64,000 nucleotides of DNA from G963691835 sp963691835 (lineage in GTDB: Bacteria > Pseudomonadota > Alphaproteobacteria > Thalassobaculales > Thalassobaculaceae). Position 1 is the stretch's first letter; each line of letters starts with the position of its first letter. Of the stretch, positions 41,765-51,042 are shown in pieces. The translations under genes and the position numbers were made by a program. Below the pieces are notes generated by a model. The model saw nothing but the letters and a program-made list of their open reading frames with translations, did not search any database and had not been told where the DNA came from. Location: NCBI GenBank assembly GCA_963691835.1, contig OY829383.1:620001-684000 (forward strand), given 5' to 3'.

Positions 41765-42946
41765 TCACGCGGCATTCTTCTGGACAAATGCGCCCAATCG
41801 GCGCGCCGCCTCCCGCAGGGTCTCTTCGCTCTCGCCGTAGCTGAGCCGGAGATGGCCAGCGAGTTGCTTTCCAAAACCTTCACCAGGAAGCAAGGCGAGC
41901 TTCTGCTCATCCAGCAGACGGTTCGCGAAATCGATCGCCTCCATCCCGGTATCCCGGATGTCGATCATCAGGAACATGCCCGCATCCGGCTTCCGCACCT
42001 TGATACGCGGTATGTCGGACAGCGCTTCCACCACTGCATCCCGTCGGCCACGGTAAGTCTCGCGCACCTCGTCGGCGACCCTGGACGCGGTGGTCAGCGC
42101 GGTGATCCCGGCATGCTGAATGAAGGGGGGTGCACCGAACATCATGAAGCCCATGATCTCATCGATCACCGAGATCATCTCAGGTTCCGCGATGACCCAG
42201 CCCATGCGCCACCCCGTCATGGCATGGCTCTTCGACAGGGAATAGACAGCCGCCGTCCGCTCCTTCATGCCGTCCAGCGCCCGCGGCGAGATGTGCGGCG
42301 CGTCGAAGCACATGGAGTAGTAGACCTCGTCGCTGATCAGAAAGAGGTCCGCCTCCCGGCAGATCGCGGCGATTGCCTCCAGCGTCTCCCGGGGCCAAGC
42401 AACACCGGTCGGATTGTTAGGTGAGTTGACGATGATCGCGCGGGTCTTCGGCGACAGGACAGCGCGGATCTCGGCTGGGTCCGGCAAGAAGCCGTTCTCA
42501 GGGCGCAACGGCACCGTCTTCACCACCGAGCCGCGCGCCATCAGCGCGCCGTCATACGTGACGTACATCGGGTCGAACCCGATGACCTCATCACCCGGAT
42601 CAAGGACGGACAATCCAGATACGAACACACCGCACTGCGCACCTGGAATGACGGCTACATTCTCGGCTGTGACCGGCTCGCCAAATGACTTGGTATGATG
42701 TGCTGCGATCGCCTCTCGAAACGCGGCAATGCCGATGGATGGCGTGTAATGGTGGTTTCCATCCTCCAAGGATTGGACTGCACTGCCGATGATTTCGGGA
42801 TCCGTCGTGAAGTCGTGATCCCCAATGGAGAGAACGATCAGCCCCTCTTCCCCAGCCCATTGGCGCTTCTTCGCGCGGACATGAATGGACCAAGCGCCGG
42901 CCGCCTCGTGTTCCGAGACCGCCCGGGCGTAAGACGAGAAACGCAT
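41765..42946 (-). CDS. Class I/II pyridoxal phosphate aminotransferase
   Basis: A 393-residue fold-type I enzyme. PLP lysine in YSLSKSHAMTGWRMGW, NSPNNPTG-like loop in IIVNSPNNPTGVAWP, and ISDEVYYSMCF with the cofactor-contacting Asp and Tyr. C-terminal SYGESEETLREAARRL includes the substrate-carboxylate Arg (HLRLSYG). Start ATG 42946 has GGAG 9 bases upstream. Substrate cannot be told from sequence; it resembles aspartate/aromatic-type subfamilies. It follows hemN on the same strand after a 105-base gap. Confidence 0.9.
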   Translation of the reverse strand: MRFSSYARAVSEHEAAGAWSIHVRAKKRQWAGEEGLIVLSIGDHDFTTDPEIIGSAVQSLEDGNHHYTPSIGIAAFREAIAAHHTKSFGEPVTAENVAVIPGAQCGVFVSGLSVLDPGDEVIGFDPMYVTYDGALMARGSVVKTVPLRPENGFLPDPAEIRAVLSPKTRAIIVNSPNNPTGVAWPRETLEAIAAICREADLFLISDEVYYSMCFDAPHISPRALDGMKERTAAVYSLSKSHAMTGWRMGWVIAEPEMISVIDEIMGFMMFGAPPFIQHAGITALTTASRVADEVRETYRGRRDAVVEALSDIPRIKVRKPDAGMFLMIDIRDTGMEAIDFANRLLDEQKLALLPGEGFGKQLAGHLRLSYGESEETLREAARRLGAFVQKNAA

Positions 42947-43051
42947 AACGTAGCTCCGGAGACGATGGCTAAGACCGGCGGTATGGAGGGCGGGGCTTGC
43001 CAAGTCAATGCCGCGATCGCCTGCGACTTCGGGTAAGTAGCGTCTGTCGGG

Positions 43052-44401
43052 TCAAACCGCGACCGAGTGGCGGACTGGCCCGGTATCGGCATAAGCGTCG
43101 AAGGCGGAGGCCACGACACGGACGAATGGCAAACCCGCCTCTGTCAGGCGCACAATGGCGCCATCCAAGGTCACGAAGCCGTCTCTGGCCATGGCACTGA
43201 GAAGACCGATCTCGGTCTCCAACCAGTTTCCGGGAAATCCAAAGCGCCGGGCTGCGGCTGCAGTATCGACCGACGACATGCACATCAGGCGTTCGATGAT
43301 ATGGGCCCTCAGGAGATCATCGCCTGAAAACATGTGCCCCTTCTCGACGGGCAACCTTCCGTCAGCGATTGCCCGGCCCCAGGCACCGGTTTCCCGGATA
43401 CTCTGAACATAGCCTCTCGGTGTCCGGCTGATCGATGTCGCTCCAAATCCGAGAAGCGTTTCGGCATCGTCAGTCGTGTACCCTTGGAAGTTGCGTCGCA
43501 GAGTCCCCGTCCTCACCGCTTCCGCAAGCGGGTCATCGGGCCAGGCAAAGTGATCGAGCCCAATCGGAACATATCCGGCGTCCACCAAGGTCTGCGCCGC
43601 GATGTCCGCCTGACGCATCCTCTCAGCACCATCCGGAAGAGCGGTCTCATCGATCATCCGTTGCTTCTTGGCCATCCACGGGACATGCGCGTAGCCGAAC
43701 AACGCGATCCGGTCCGGGCTCAGGGTGAGGCATTGCTCGACGGTTGTTCTGACGTTCTCGACAGTCTGATGCGGCAATCCGTACAAGAGATCGAAGTTGA
43801 CGGCTTCTACACCTGCCCTGCGCATTCCTTCGACGGCTTGGCGGACCACATCGTAGGGCTGGAAGCGGTTGATTGCGTGTTGGACCCGGTCATCAAACTC
43901 CTGAACGCCAAAGCTCGCACGGTTGAAGCCCAGCCTGCCGGCGCGAACCATCATCGCCTCGGTCAGCGTTCTTGGATCGCACTCGATCGCGAGTTCAGCA
44001 TCGTTTGTGAGATCGAACCGTCGGCGGACCGCCCCCATCACCCGCTCCAGATCCTCGGGTGAGAGAGTGTTTGGTGTGCCGCCACCCCAATGAATGTGCG
44101 ACACCCTGAGCCGTGCCGGAAGATACGCAGAAACCAGATCGATTTCCCGAATCAGGCTCTCCACGTAGGCCGCCAACGGACGGTAGTTCGCTGCAAGCTT
44201 CATGTTGCAGCCGCAATACCAACAGACCCGGCTGCAATACGGCACATGGAAGTAGAGCGATACCGGCTGAGTCGGGTCGAGGGCGCGGAGCCAAGACGCG
44301 TACCGCTCTTCGGTTACCCGTTCGGAGAAATGCGGGATGGTCGGATAGCTCGTGTATCTTGGTACGAGAAGGGATGCGTACTTCGCGGCAACCGGGTCCA
44401 T
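43052..44401 (-). CDS. hemN: Oxygen-independent coproporphyrinogen III oxidase
   Basis: A 449-residue radical-SAM enzyme making protoporphyrinogen IX from coproporphyrinogen III without oxygen. The HemN cluster motif is HVPYCSRVCWYCGCN (CX3CX2C), with HIHWGGGTPNTL, FNRASFGVQEFD, and VNFDLLYGLPHQT following. Start ATG 44401 has AAAGGA upstream; an in-frame ATG at 44494 would lie upstream of the transcription start expected from the FNR box at 44522-44535. Anaerobic heme synthesis fits a genome with a 25-heme cytochrome cluster. Confidence 0.94.
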   Translation of the reverse strand: MDPVAAKYASLLVPRYTSYPTIPHFSERVTEERYASWLRALDPTQPVSLYFHVPYCSRVCWYCGCNMKLAANYRPLAAYVESLIREIDLVSAYLPARLRVSHIHWGGGTPNTLSPEDLERVMGAVRRRFDLTNDAELAIECDPRTLTEAMMVRAGRLGFNRASFGVQEFDDRVQHAINRFQPYDVVRQAVEGMRRAGVEAVNFDLLYGLPHQTVENVRTTVEQCLTLSPDRIALFGYAHVPWMAKKQRMIDETALPDGAERMRQADIAAQTLVDAGYVPIGLDHFAWPDDPLAEAVRTGTLRRNFQGYTTDDAETLLGFGATSISRTPRGYVQSIRETGAWGRAIADGRLPVEKGHMFSGDDLLRAHIIERLMCMSSVDTAAAARRFGFPGNWLETEIGLLSAMARDGFVTLDGAIVRLTEAGLPFVRVVASAFDAYADTGPVRHSVAV

Positions 44402-44521
44402 GACGGTCCTTTCGAACACCAGCGCGTGATCAGAGTCTCGGCTCTTGGGAAGAGCCTTCGGTTCCGATCGCCCGCCGAAAGTGCGGTTGTCCATCCCTAC
44501 ATAGTTGCCAATGGCACCACC

Positions 44522-44535
44522 TTGATCTGCATCAA
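44522..44535 (-). promoter_or_regulatory. FNR/Anr-type box upstream of hemN
   Basis: TTGATCTGCATCAA is a perfect TTGAT-N4-ATCAA dyad. Its centre is about 127 bases before the hemN ATG at 44401. A class II FNR promoter starts transcription about 41.5 bases from the box centre, here near 44487-44490, and TATGTA at 44502-44497 is a plausible -10. Anaerobic activation of hemN is well established in proteobacteria. Confidence 0.85.
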
Positions 44536-44579
44536 TCGACCAAATTTATATTCATGCGAACGTATTCATACACAAATTC

Positions 44580-45347
44580 CTATACGCGGCCTGCGGATAC
44601 TCCGCCGTCGACCATGTAGCAGCCACCCGTGCAAAATGAGCTGTCATTGGACGCCAGGAAGAGCATCAGATTGGCGACTTCCTCGGGCTGTCCGTAACGA
44701 CGCAGCGGTATTCCCTGCGCCATAGGCTGCGTGTTTCCCCGGTCCGGATGAAACTGGTCTTCGAGAGCGTAGATCATCCGGGTGTCGATCGGCGCCGGAT
44801 GTACCGAGTTGACGCGTATGTTCATGGGCGCCCCTTCCATCGCGGCGGAGCGCATGAGACCAACCACCGCGTGTTTGCTCGTCGTGTAGGGCGCAATGCC
44901 ACCCAAGGCGCGGATGCCGGCCGTCGAAGAGGTGATCACGACCGACCCGCCCCCCCGCTTTTCAATCTCCGGCAATGTGTGTTTGAGGCCGAGCCACACG
45001 CCTTTCACATTCACGCCCATGACACGATCGAAGTCTTCGTCCGTCTGCTCGATGATTTTTGCGACCTTGCCCTCGATGCCGGCGTTCAGAAGGGTGATAT
45101 CAACCCCGCCGAAACGCTCCACCGTCTTGGAAACATAGGCTCTAACGTCGTCGGGTTTCGTGACATCGGCGACGACGTAATCGGCCTTGTCCTCGCCAAT
45201 GGCCTTTACCGTCGAGGCCATGACGTCTTCGCCAAGATCAACCAGCATCACTTTGGCACCCTCGCGGCAGAAGAGCTTGGCGGCCTCGATACCGATGCCG
45301 CCGCCGCCGCCCGTGATGACCGCAACCTTATTGTCCAGCTTGCCCAT
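44580..45347 (-). CDS. SDR family oxidoreductase
   Basis: A 255-residue classical SDR: TGxxxGIG in VITGGGGGIGIEAAKLF, NAG in LLNAGIEG, Ser in ITSSTAGIRALGG and YTTSK in APYTTSKHAVVGL, ending with GCYMVDGGVSAGRV. Start ATG 45347 is preceded by GGGGAGGAG; a 79-residue upstream extension in the same frame is dropped. It probably uses NAD(P)H on an alcohol/ketone, substrate unknown. Confidence 0.9.
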   Translation of the reverse strand: MGKLDNKVAVITGGGGGIGIEAAKLFCREGAKVMLVDLGEDVMASTVKAIGEDKADYVVADVTKPDDVRAYVSKTVERFGGVDITLLNAGIEGKVAKIIEQTDEDFDRVMGVNVKGVWLGLKHTLPEIEKRGGGSVVITSSTAGIRALGGIAPYTTSKHAVVGLMRSAAMEGAPMNIRVNSVHPAPIDTRMIYALEDQFHPDRGNTQPMAQGIPLRRYGQPEEVANLMLFLASNDSSFCTGGCYMVDGGVSAGRV

Positions 45348-45508
45348 GTCCACTCCTCCCCAATCACGGTGTTTCCCGTTTGAGGTCAGACGGTATCCCT
45401 CCCGCAGCGCGCTGTCACGTCGCTGGAAAGAAGCGCTTTTCTTGTCGTGCCATGGCCTTACATTGCTGCTCAACAAATAAGACGAACAGGAAGACCAGGG
45501 AGGGAGCA

Positions 45509-46477
45509 ATGCCCCACGCAATCCGCATCCATGAGGCGGGCGGCCCGGAGAACATGAAGTGGGAAGCCGTCGACGTTCCCGCACCCGGCCCCGGTGAGGC
45601 GCGGGTGCGGCAGACGGTTGTCGGCCTAAACTACATTGACGTTTATCAGCGGAACGGCGGGTACCCGCTCCCCCTGCCGGGGTCGATCGGTATGGAGGCT
45701 GCCGGGGTGGTTGAAGCGGTCGGAGATGGCGTAGACGTCGTCAAGGTCGGCGACCGGGTCGGGTATGTGATGGGAAAGCCGGGCGCCTACGCTGAAGAGC
45801 GTGTCTACGCCGCCGAGCGGCTCATTCCCCTTCCTGACGACATTGCCGATGAACAGGCCGCCGCCAGCATGTTGAAAGGACTGACGGTCGCCTATCTGGT
45901 TCGACGAACGTTTCCGGTGAAGGTGGGGATGACCGTCCTGTTCCATGCTGCTGCCGGAGGCGTGGGCCTGATCGCGTGCCAATGGCTCAAGAAGATCGGC
46001 GCGACCGTGATCGGTACCGTGGGCTCCGACGAGAAAGCGGCGCTTGCGCGGTCATACGGCTGCGACCACACCATCCTCTACAACAGCGAGGATGTGGCGG
46101 CCCGTGTGATGGAGATCACCGACGGTGAGGGCGTGCCGGTGGTCTATGACGGTGTTGGAAAGTCGACCTTTGACGGCTCGCTCGCCTCGCTTGCCCGGTT
46201 CGGCATGCTCGTGTCTTTTGGCGCTTCGTCCGGGCCCGCTCCGGCTGTCCCGGGCACCGCGCTCGCGCCAAAGGCGCTGTACTTCACCCGGCCGGGTCTG
46301 GCGCCCCACACTGCGACGCGCCCGTTGATGCTGGACATCGCAGACGCTCTCTTCGATGCGGTCAGAGGCGGGGTAAAGGTTGAAATCAACCAACGCTTCC
46401 CGCTATCGCAGGCGGCCGATGCCCACCGGGCCCTGGAAGCCCGGCAAACCACCGGTTCAACCGTGCTGACCGTGTAA
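45509..46477 (+). CDS. Quinone oxidoreductase (MDR family)
   Basis: A 322-residue zinc-free medium-chain reductase, QorA-like. It has NYIDVYQRNGGYPLPLPGSIGMEAAGVV (in part) and the NADPH loop HAAAGGVGLIACQWLKKIGA, then YDGVGKSTFDGSLASL. It reduces quinones by one electron or reduces alkenals. ATG 45509 follows AGGGAG by 3-5 bases. It is divergent from the SDR gene and 28 bases upstream of an enoyl-CoA hydratase gene. Confidence 0.92.
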   Translation: MPHAIRIHEAGGPENMKWEAVDVPAPGPGEARVRQTVVGLNYIDVYQRNGGYPLPLPGSIGMEAAGVVEAVGDGVDVVKVGDRVGYVMGKPGAYAEERVYAAERLIPLPDDIADEQAAASMLKGLTVAYLVRRTFPVKVGMTVLFHAAAGGVGLIACQWLKKIGATVIGTVGSDEKAALARSYGCDHTILYNSEDVAARVMEITDGEGVPVVYDGVGKSTFDGSLASLARFGMLVSFGASSGPAPAVPGTALAPKALYFTRPGLAPHTATRPLMLDIADALFDAVRGGVKVEINQRFPLSQAADAHRALEARQTTGSTVLTV

Positions 46478-46505
46478 CCGGTCGGGACCGAAGGAGCACA
46501 TACGA

Positions 46506-47291
46506 ATGAAAGAGCTTGGCCCCTACACGGATCTCGGGCTTTCCGCCCATGGTGCGGTGATCGTGTTGGAGATCAAACGTCCACCCCATAACTTTTTCGA
46601 CGTGACGCTTGTTCGAGCTCTGGCCGATGCGTTTGAGGCCATTGACCAAGACGACCGTTGCCGGGCGATCGTTCTGTGCTCGGAGGGATCCTCTTTCTGT
46701 GCCGGTGCAAACTTTGGAGACGGCTCCGGCGACCGGTTGATGCGGGAACGGTTGACAAACGACCTCTACCGTGAAGCGATCCGGCTGTTCTCCTGCCGAA
46801 AGCCTGTCGTCGCGGCCATTCAGGGACCCGCAATCGGTGGTGGGCTGGGCGTGGCCTTGGTTGCCGATTTCCGCGTGGCCTGTCCCGAGGCGCGGTTCGC
46901 CGCGAACTTCACCCGCCTCGGCATTCACCCGGGTTTCGGGTTGACCGTGACCCTGCCGGAAGTGATCGGAAAGCAGAACGCCTCAATGATGTTTCTAACC
47001 AGCCGCCGCGTAAAGGGCGAGGAGGCGTTGGCCATGGGGCTGGCCGACCGTCTGGTTCCAAAGGAAGACGTAAGGGATGCGGCCATCGCGCTCGCTTCCG
47101 AGATCGCGGAGAACGCGCCGCTGGCTGTAGAATCGACCCGGGCAACGCTCCGGATGGGACTGGTTGAGCGGATCGCAGAAAGAACGGATCACGAGGCCGA
47201 GGAGCAGTCCCGTCTGACGGACACCGAGGACTTCGCCGAAGGCATCAAGGCGACGGCGGAACGCCGGATTCCAGCTTTTTCCAGGCGATAG
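46506..47291 (+). CDS. Enoyl-CoA hydratase/isomerase family protein
   Basis: A 261-residue crotonase-fold protein. Oxyanion-hole segments are CSEGSSFCAGANFG and GPAIGGGLGVALVADFRVA; NFTRLGIHPGFGLTVTLPEVIG includes the region normally holding the second catalytic acid. It could hydrate, isomerise or cleave an acyl-CoA thioester. Ribosome site GAAGGAG lies about 10 bases upstream. Convergent with the broken ycaQ gene. Confidence 0.9.
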   Translation: MKELGPYTDLGLSAHGAVIVLEIKRPPHNFFDVTLVRALADAFEAIDQDDRCRAIVLCSEGSSFCAGANFGDGSGDRLMRERLTNDLYREAIRLFSCRKPVVAAIQGPAIGGGLGVALVADFRVACPEARFAANFTRLGIHPGFGLTVTLPEVIGKQNASMMFLTSRRVKGEEALAMGLADRLVPKEDVRDAAIALASEIAENAPLAVESTRATLRMGLVERIAERTDHEAEEQSRLTDTEDFAEGIKATAERRIPAFSRR

Positions 47292-47298
47292 AACGCCG

Positions 47299-48522
47299 TC
47301 ATAGCGACCAGCGCACCTCGTCCAGCCCGACATAGGCCCGCCAGCGCTCAACCTCGGCTTCAAGCCGGGCCTGTCGGGCCTTGGACGTGCGGACCCCTGG
47401 CTCCCACCACAGCCCTTTGACGTCTAGCCATCCTTTGTCGCGGTGCGCTTTCATATCGATGCGGCCGACCATCTTGTCCCGCTCCAGGATTGGGAACACG
47501 TAGTAGCCGTAAAGGCGCTTGGCCTCAGGGACGAACACCTCAATACGGTAGTCGAAACCAAACAGACGGTTTGCCCGGTCCCGATCCCGCAGCATTGGAT
47601 CGAACGGAGAGAGAATGCGGATCCGGGCCGGTGGGTCCACCACGGTCTCCAGAAGATGGGCGATGTCCGGCCGCGCCAACATCGGGCGCCATTCCCTGTC
47701 CCATCCCTCAACCTCGACCGGAACCGGCGGGGGCCGGTTGTCACCCGGTCCGGGCTGCGTTGCGCGTTCAGACCAAGTCTTGGCCTCGGCGATCGACGTC
47801 GAGTCCCAGAACCGCGCAAGGTCGGTTGGTGTGCCGAACGCGATTCGCTGCAACGCCTCCCGGCATTTGAAATCGACGAAGTCCCCGTCGCTCACATCCG
47901 CCAGCCGATGCTCTTCAGGGATGACCCGTTCCGCCAAGTCGTAGACCTTGTTGAAGTCGCGGCGGCCGGTGACGGCGAGTTCTCCCGTGCGCCACAGGAA
48001 CTCAAGGGCTGTCTTCGTTGGCCGCCAGTTCCACCAACCCGGCCCTTCTCCGAGGCCGCTGTCGTCCTCTTTTCCAAGGTCCCGGGTCGTGACCGGCCCC
48101 TCCTCCCTGATCTTCCGCCGAACCGCATCGAAGACCGAGTCGGGATCGTCCCCCATGCGCGCCTGCCAGTGGGGGCGCGCGGCAAGCACGGAACGGTGTC
48201 GGCTGAACCTGGGTTGCCAATAGCGGTATCACTCCATCGGAATTACGGCGGCATCGTGCGTCCAGTGCTCGAAGAGGGTTCGCTCTTTCTCCAGATGGTG
48301 CGCCAGCCAAGACGGCTTGTAGCGGGTGCTGCGGGACGCAAGAATATGGTGGTGGGCGCGCTCGACGGTCCGAATACTGTCGACCTGGACAAAACCCAAC
48401 CGACGGATCAGGTCGGGCAGGTCTGAACGGCGGAAGGGCTGTGCCGGGGAATCCGATAGCCCGTGCACGTGAAGGAAAAGTCGACGCGCCGTGGCGTTGT
48501 CTATGCGAAGAACGGCAGCCAT
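47299..48522 (-). pseudogene. ycaQ: YcaQ-like DNA glycosylase (winged-helix), in-frame stop
   Basis: From ATG 48522 the frame encodes a typical YcaQ/AlkX N-terminus (ATARRLFLHVHGL, RRLGFVQVDSIRTVERAHHHIL, and LFEHWTHDAAVIPME), then TGA at 48231-48229, then continues in the same frame with YRYWQPRFSRHRSVLAARP and the rest of the family to TAG-type stop at 47299 (YDLAERVIPEEHRL, SPFDPMLRDRDRANRLFGFDYRIEVFVPEAKR in part). The whole frame is 408 codons, normal for the family, which excises bases from interstrand crosslinks. A single-base change or a sequencing error makes the stop. GTG 48189 could restart translation of the C-terminal part, but that would lack the N-terminal wing. Confidence 0.87.
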
Positions 48523-48589
48523 GCGGTTCACTCTGGGAACTGGACGATCACAACGCTCATAGCACTGAGCGGGCGAGGGAGAAACGATC

Positions 48590-48997
48590 ATGCCTCTGAA
48601 GCAACTTGACCACGTCAATGTGCGGACCGGCGACGTACCCCGGATGAAGGAGTGGTACTCGAGGATCCTGGGCATGCAGTCCGGCAAGCGCCCGGGGTTT
48701 TCGTTCGGTGGAGCGTGGATGTATCTGGGCGACCAACCTTTCGTCCACCTCGTCGAAGCGTCAGAGCAGCCTTCGCCGTACGACAAGAACGCCCAGGTCG
48801 AACACTTTGCCTTTTCGGCCGAAGGGCTTTCGGATTTCCTGGCGCATCTTCGTGCCGAGAAGGTCGCATACTGGTGCCGGATCGTACCGGATTTCGATAT
48901 ACGGCAGGTGAATGTCTACGATCCGGACGGTAACCATCTCCACATCGACTTTGCACCGACCGAAGAGGCTGACCTGACGGATTACGACGGATCTTGA
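48590..48997 (+). CDS. VOC family protein
   Basis: A 135-residue vicinal-oxygen-chelate protein with two beta-alpha-beta3 units: LKQLDHVNVRTGDVPRMKEWYS (in part), FVHLVEAS, VEHFAFSAEGLSDFL and VYDPDGNHLHIDFAP. Metal ligands would be His near residue 7, Glu/His in the HLVE strand, His in VEHFAF and the final HIDF region. Divergent from ycaQ. Substrate unknown. Confidence 0.88.
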   Translation: MPLKQLDHVNVRTGDVPRMKEWYSRILGMQSGKRPGFSFGGAWMYLGDQPFVHLVEASEQPSPYDKNAQVEHFAFSAEGLSDFLAHLRAEKVAYWCRIVPDFDIRQVNVYDPDGNHLHIDFAPTEEADLTDYDGS

Positions 48998-49100
48998 TCG
49001 GCCTCGAACATCTTGACCGTTTCCAGGCGCATGGGAACAGTGGCCGGGTGGATGGTCTGGACCAAAGCGCGCGACCAAAGGCAGTTCCCCGGAGGCCTGA

Positions 49101-50282
49101 GTGATATTGGATTTGCGCCGGGCGGGGCAGCCCGACTCGGAGATGCTGCTGGTGTGGCGCAACGATCCCGCGACGGTTGCGAACTCGCTGTCCCGGAAGG
49201 CCGTCGATCCTGATGAGCACAAGGCATGGCTTGAGCGGGTTCTCGACGATGCGGATACCACCCTCCTGATCGTCGAGATCGATGCCGGGTTGCCGATTGG
49301 GACCGTCCGTTTAGACCGGCAAGGGGACACGGTCGAACTCAGCCTGACGATCGATCCAGGGCGCCGGGGATTGGGTCTCGGCGGACCGGTGATCGAGTTC
49401 GGTGTCGAGTGCGCGCGCCAGGTCTATGGCGCCCGCACCGTTGTCGCCAAAGTCCGTCCGGACAACCAAGCGTCTCTCAGGTCATTCGCACGCGCCGGCT
49501 TCGCCAATGAAGGAGCCGACCCATCGGGCGCGTTCGAGTTGTTAACGTTTTCCCCCAGCCCGCCAAGGACCGCCGTGATCATCCAGGCGCGGAGCGGGTC
49601 GAGCCGGCTGCCGAAGAAAGTGCTCGAGGACTTGGGCGGACAATCGGTGCTGGAGACCGTCCTCAAGCGATGCGCCCGCATTCCCGGAACCGATGTCGTC
49701 GTTTGCGCCACCGTCGCGACGGAGAGTTGTGACCCGATTGTGGAGATTGCCCAAGGGCTGGATGTCCCCGTCTTTCGGGGCTCAGAGCGGGATGTTCTGG
49801 ACCGCTATATGCGGGCTGCCCGGATGGTCAACGCCTCGAACGTCCTGCGGGTGACAAGCGACTGTCCCCTGATCGACCCGGATCTCTGCGGCGGGGTACT
49901 GGCGGCTCGCCGCGAGAAAGGCGCCGATTACGCAACCAACAACATGCCGCCGAGTTGGCCGCACGGTCTTGATACCGAGGCCTTTACCCGAATGGCGCTG
50001 GACAGGGCCGACCGTCTTGGCCGGACGCCGGATGCGCGGGAACATGTCAGCCCCTACATCCGAAACGCGCCCGAGTTCCGCCGCGCCAATGTTCCAGCCG
50101 GCCGTGATGATCTTAGGCGCTACCGCTGGACCCTCGATTTCCCCGAAGACCTACTGTTTCTTCGGGCGGTCAGCGGCGCGCTGTCCATGCCGATGGAAGA
50201 AGCGACGACGGACGACGTCTTGGCACTCTTGGCTGAGCAGCCCCGGCTGGCGCAGATAAACGAAAGCCACTTGATCGACTGA
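49101..50282 (+). CDS. GNAT acetyltransferase-SpsF-like cytidylyltransferase fusion
   Basis: A 393-residue bifunctional protein. Residues 1-150 are a GNAT domain (LLVWRNDPATVANSLSRK, LTIDPGRRGLGLGGPVIEFG with the acetyl-CoA loop, VRPDNQASLRSFARAGF). Residues 155-393 are an SpsF/PF02348 nucleotidyltransferase (VIIQARSGSSRLPKKVLEDL with the CTP-binding R and K, VLRVTSDCPLIDPDL, ATNNMPPSWPHGLDTEAF). It could acetylate and activate a nonulosonic acid or similar sugar, as PseH and PseF do in pseudaminic acid synthesis; the fusion is less common. Start GTG 49101 has GGAGG 5 bases upstream. Confidence 0.85.
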   Translation: MILDLRRAGQPDSEMLLVWRNDPATVANSLSRKAVDPDEHKAWLERVLDDADTTLLIVEIDAGLPIGTVRLDRQGDTVELSLTIDPGRRGLGLGGPVIEFGVECARQVYGARTVVAKVRPDNQASLRSFARAGFANEGADPSGAFELLTFSPSPPRTAVIIQARSGSSRLPKKVLEDLGGQSVLETVLKRCARIPGTDVVVCATVATESCDPIVEIAQGLDVPVFRGSERDVLDRYMRAARMVNASNVLRVTSDCPLIDPDLCGGVLAARREKGADYATNNMPPSWPHGLDTEAFTRMALDRADRLGRTPDAREHVSPYIRNAPEFRRANVPAGRDDLRRYRWTLDFPEDLLFLRAVSGALSMPMEEATTDDVLALLAEQPRLAQINESHLID

Positions 50283-50367
50283 CCCCGCCGCTTGAGCCGT
50301 GCGTGTGGTGGCGTCGCGTGGTATGTGCAGAAGCACGAACAAAGAACCGCCGAGGCGGAGACAGCAC

Positions 50368-51036
50368 ATGACGACGCAAACCGACGGGAACCCCACCCCA
50401 TCGGCGATTGACGGAGCGACCCCCCAGATCGATCGGTGGCGGTCCGACCTTGGTCACGCCTATCGGGACCGGAACAGTGTGTCGGAAGTCGGCATTGAAA
50501 AGCTCTCCCGGGCCTGGGCTCAGGTCCTCGCCCCTCTTGGGGCGGATCAGCCGGAGAGCATTCTGGAAGTCGGCTCCAACATCGGCTTGCAGCTTCGCGC
50601 GCTCCGCCGGATCACACAGGCTGAATTCTTCGCCGTGGAGCCCAATCCGGAGAGCCTTCGGATCCTTGTCGAGGATGGGGTCGCGCCGGTGGAGAACACC
50701 CGGGAGGGTATGGCGAACGCAATTCCATTCGACGACGGCACTGCGGATCTCGCCTTTACCTCCGGTGTGCTGATCCACGTGCCGCCGGAGCAGCTCGACG
50801 CGGCCTGCCATGAGATCTACCGCTGCTCGAAACGTTGGATCGGTTGCCTGGAGTATTTCTCGGACCAACCCGAGAGCAAACCCTACCACGGCTTCTCCGA
50901 TATGCTGTTCAAGCGGGATTTCGGCGGGCACTGGATGGATCTGTACCCGGATCTAAGACTTGTCGGTAACGGCTTTTTCTGGCGCCGGTCGACCGGTCTC
51001 GACAACATCACGTGGTGGCTGTTCGAGAAACGCTGA
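50368..51036 (+). CDS. Pseudaminic acid biosynthesis-associated methyltransferase-like protein
   Basis: A 222-residue SAM methyltransferase: RWRSDLGHAYRDRNSV at the N-terminus, motif I ILEVGSNIGLQLRAL, FAVEPNPESLRIL, FTSGVLIHVPPEQL and CLEYFSDQPE. The Y-x-x-RN start and HVPPE motif suit the family annotated as pseudaminic-acid-associated methylase. ATG 50368 starts conservation; upstream in-frame codons to 50299 look untranslated. Follows the sugar-activating fusion by 85 bases. Confidence 0.83.
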   Translation: MTTQTDGNPTPSAIDGATPQIDRWRSDLGHAYRDRNSVSEVGIEKLSRAWAQVLAPLGADQPESILEVGSNIGLQLRALRRITQAEFFAVEPNPESLRILVEDGVAPVENTREGMANAIPFDDGTADLAFTSGVLIHVPPEQLDAACHEIYRCSKRWIGCLEYFSDQPESKPYHGFSDMLFKRDFGGHWMDLYPDLRLVGNGFFWRRSTGLDNITWWLFEKR

Positions 51037-51042
51037 GGTCCG

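Noticed and set aside
48229..48231. TGA in ycaQ read as selenocysteine
   Set aside because: YcaQ proteins have no selenocysteine at this place and no adjacent SECIS-like hairpin was apparent.
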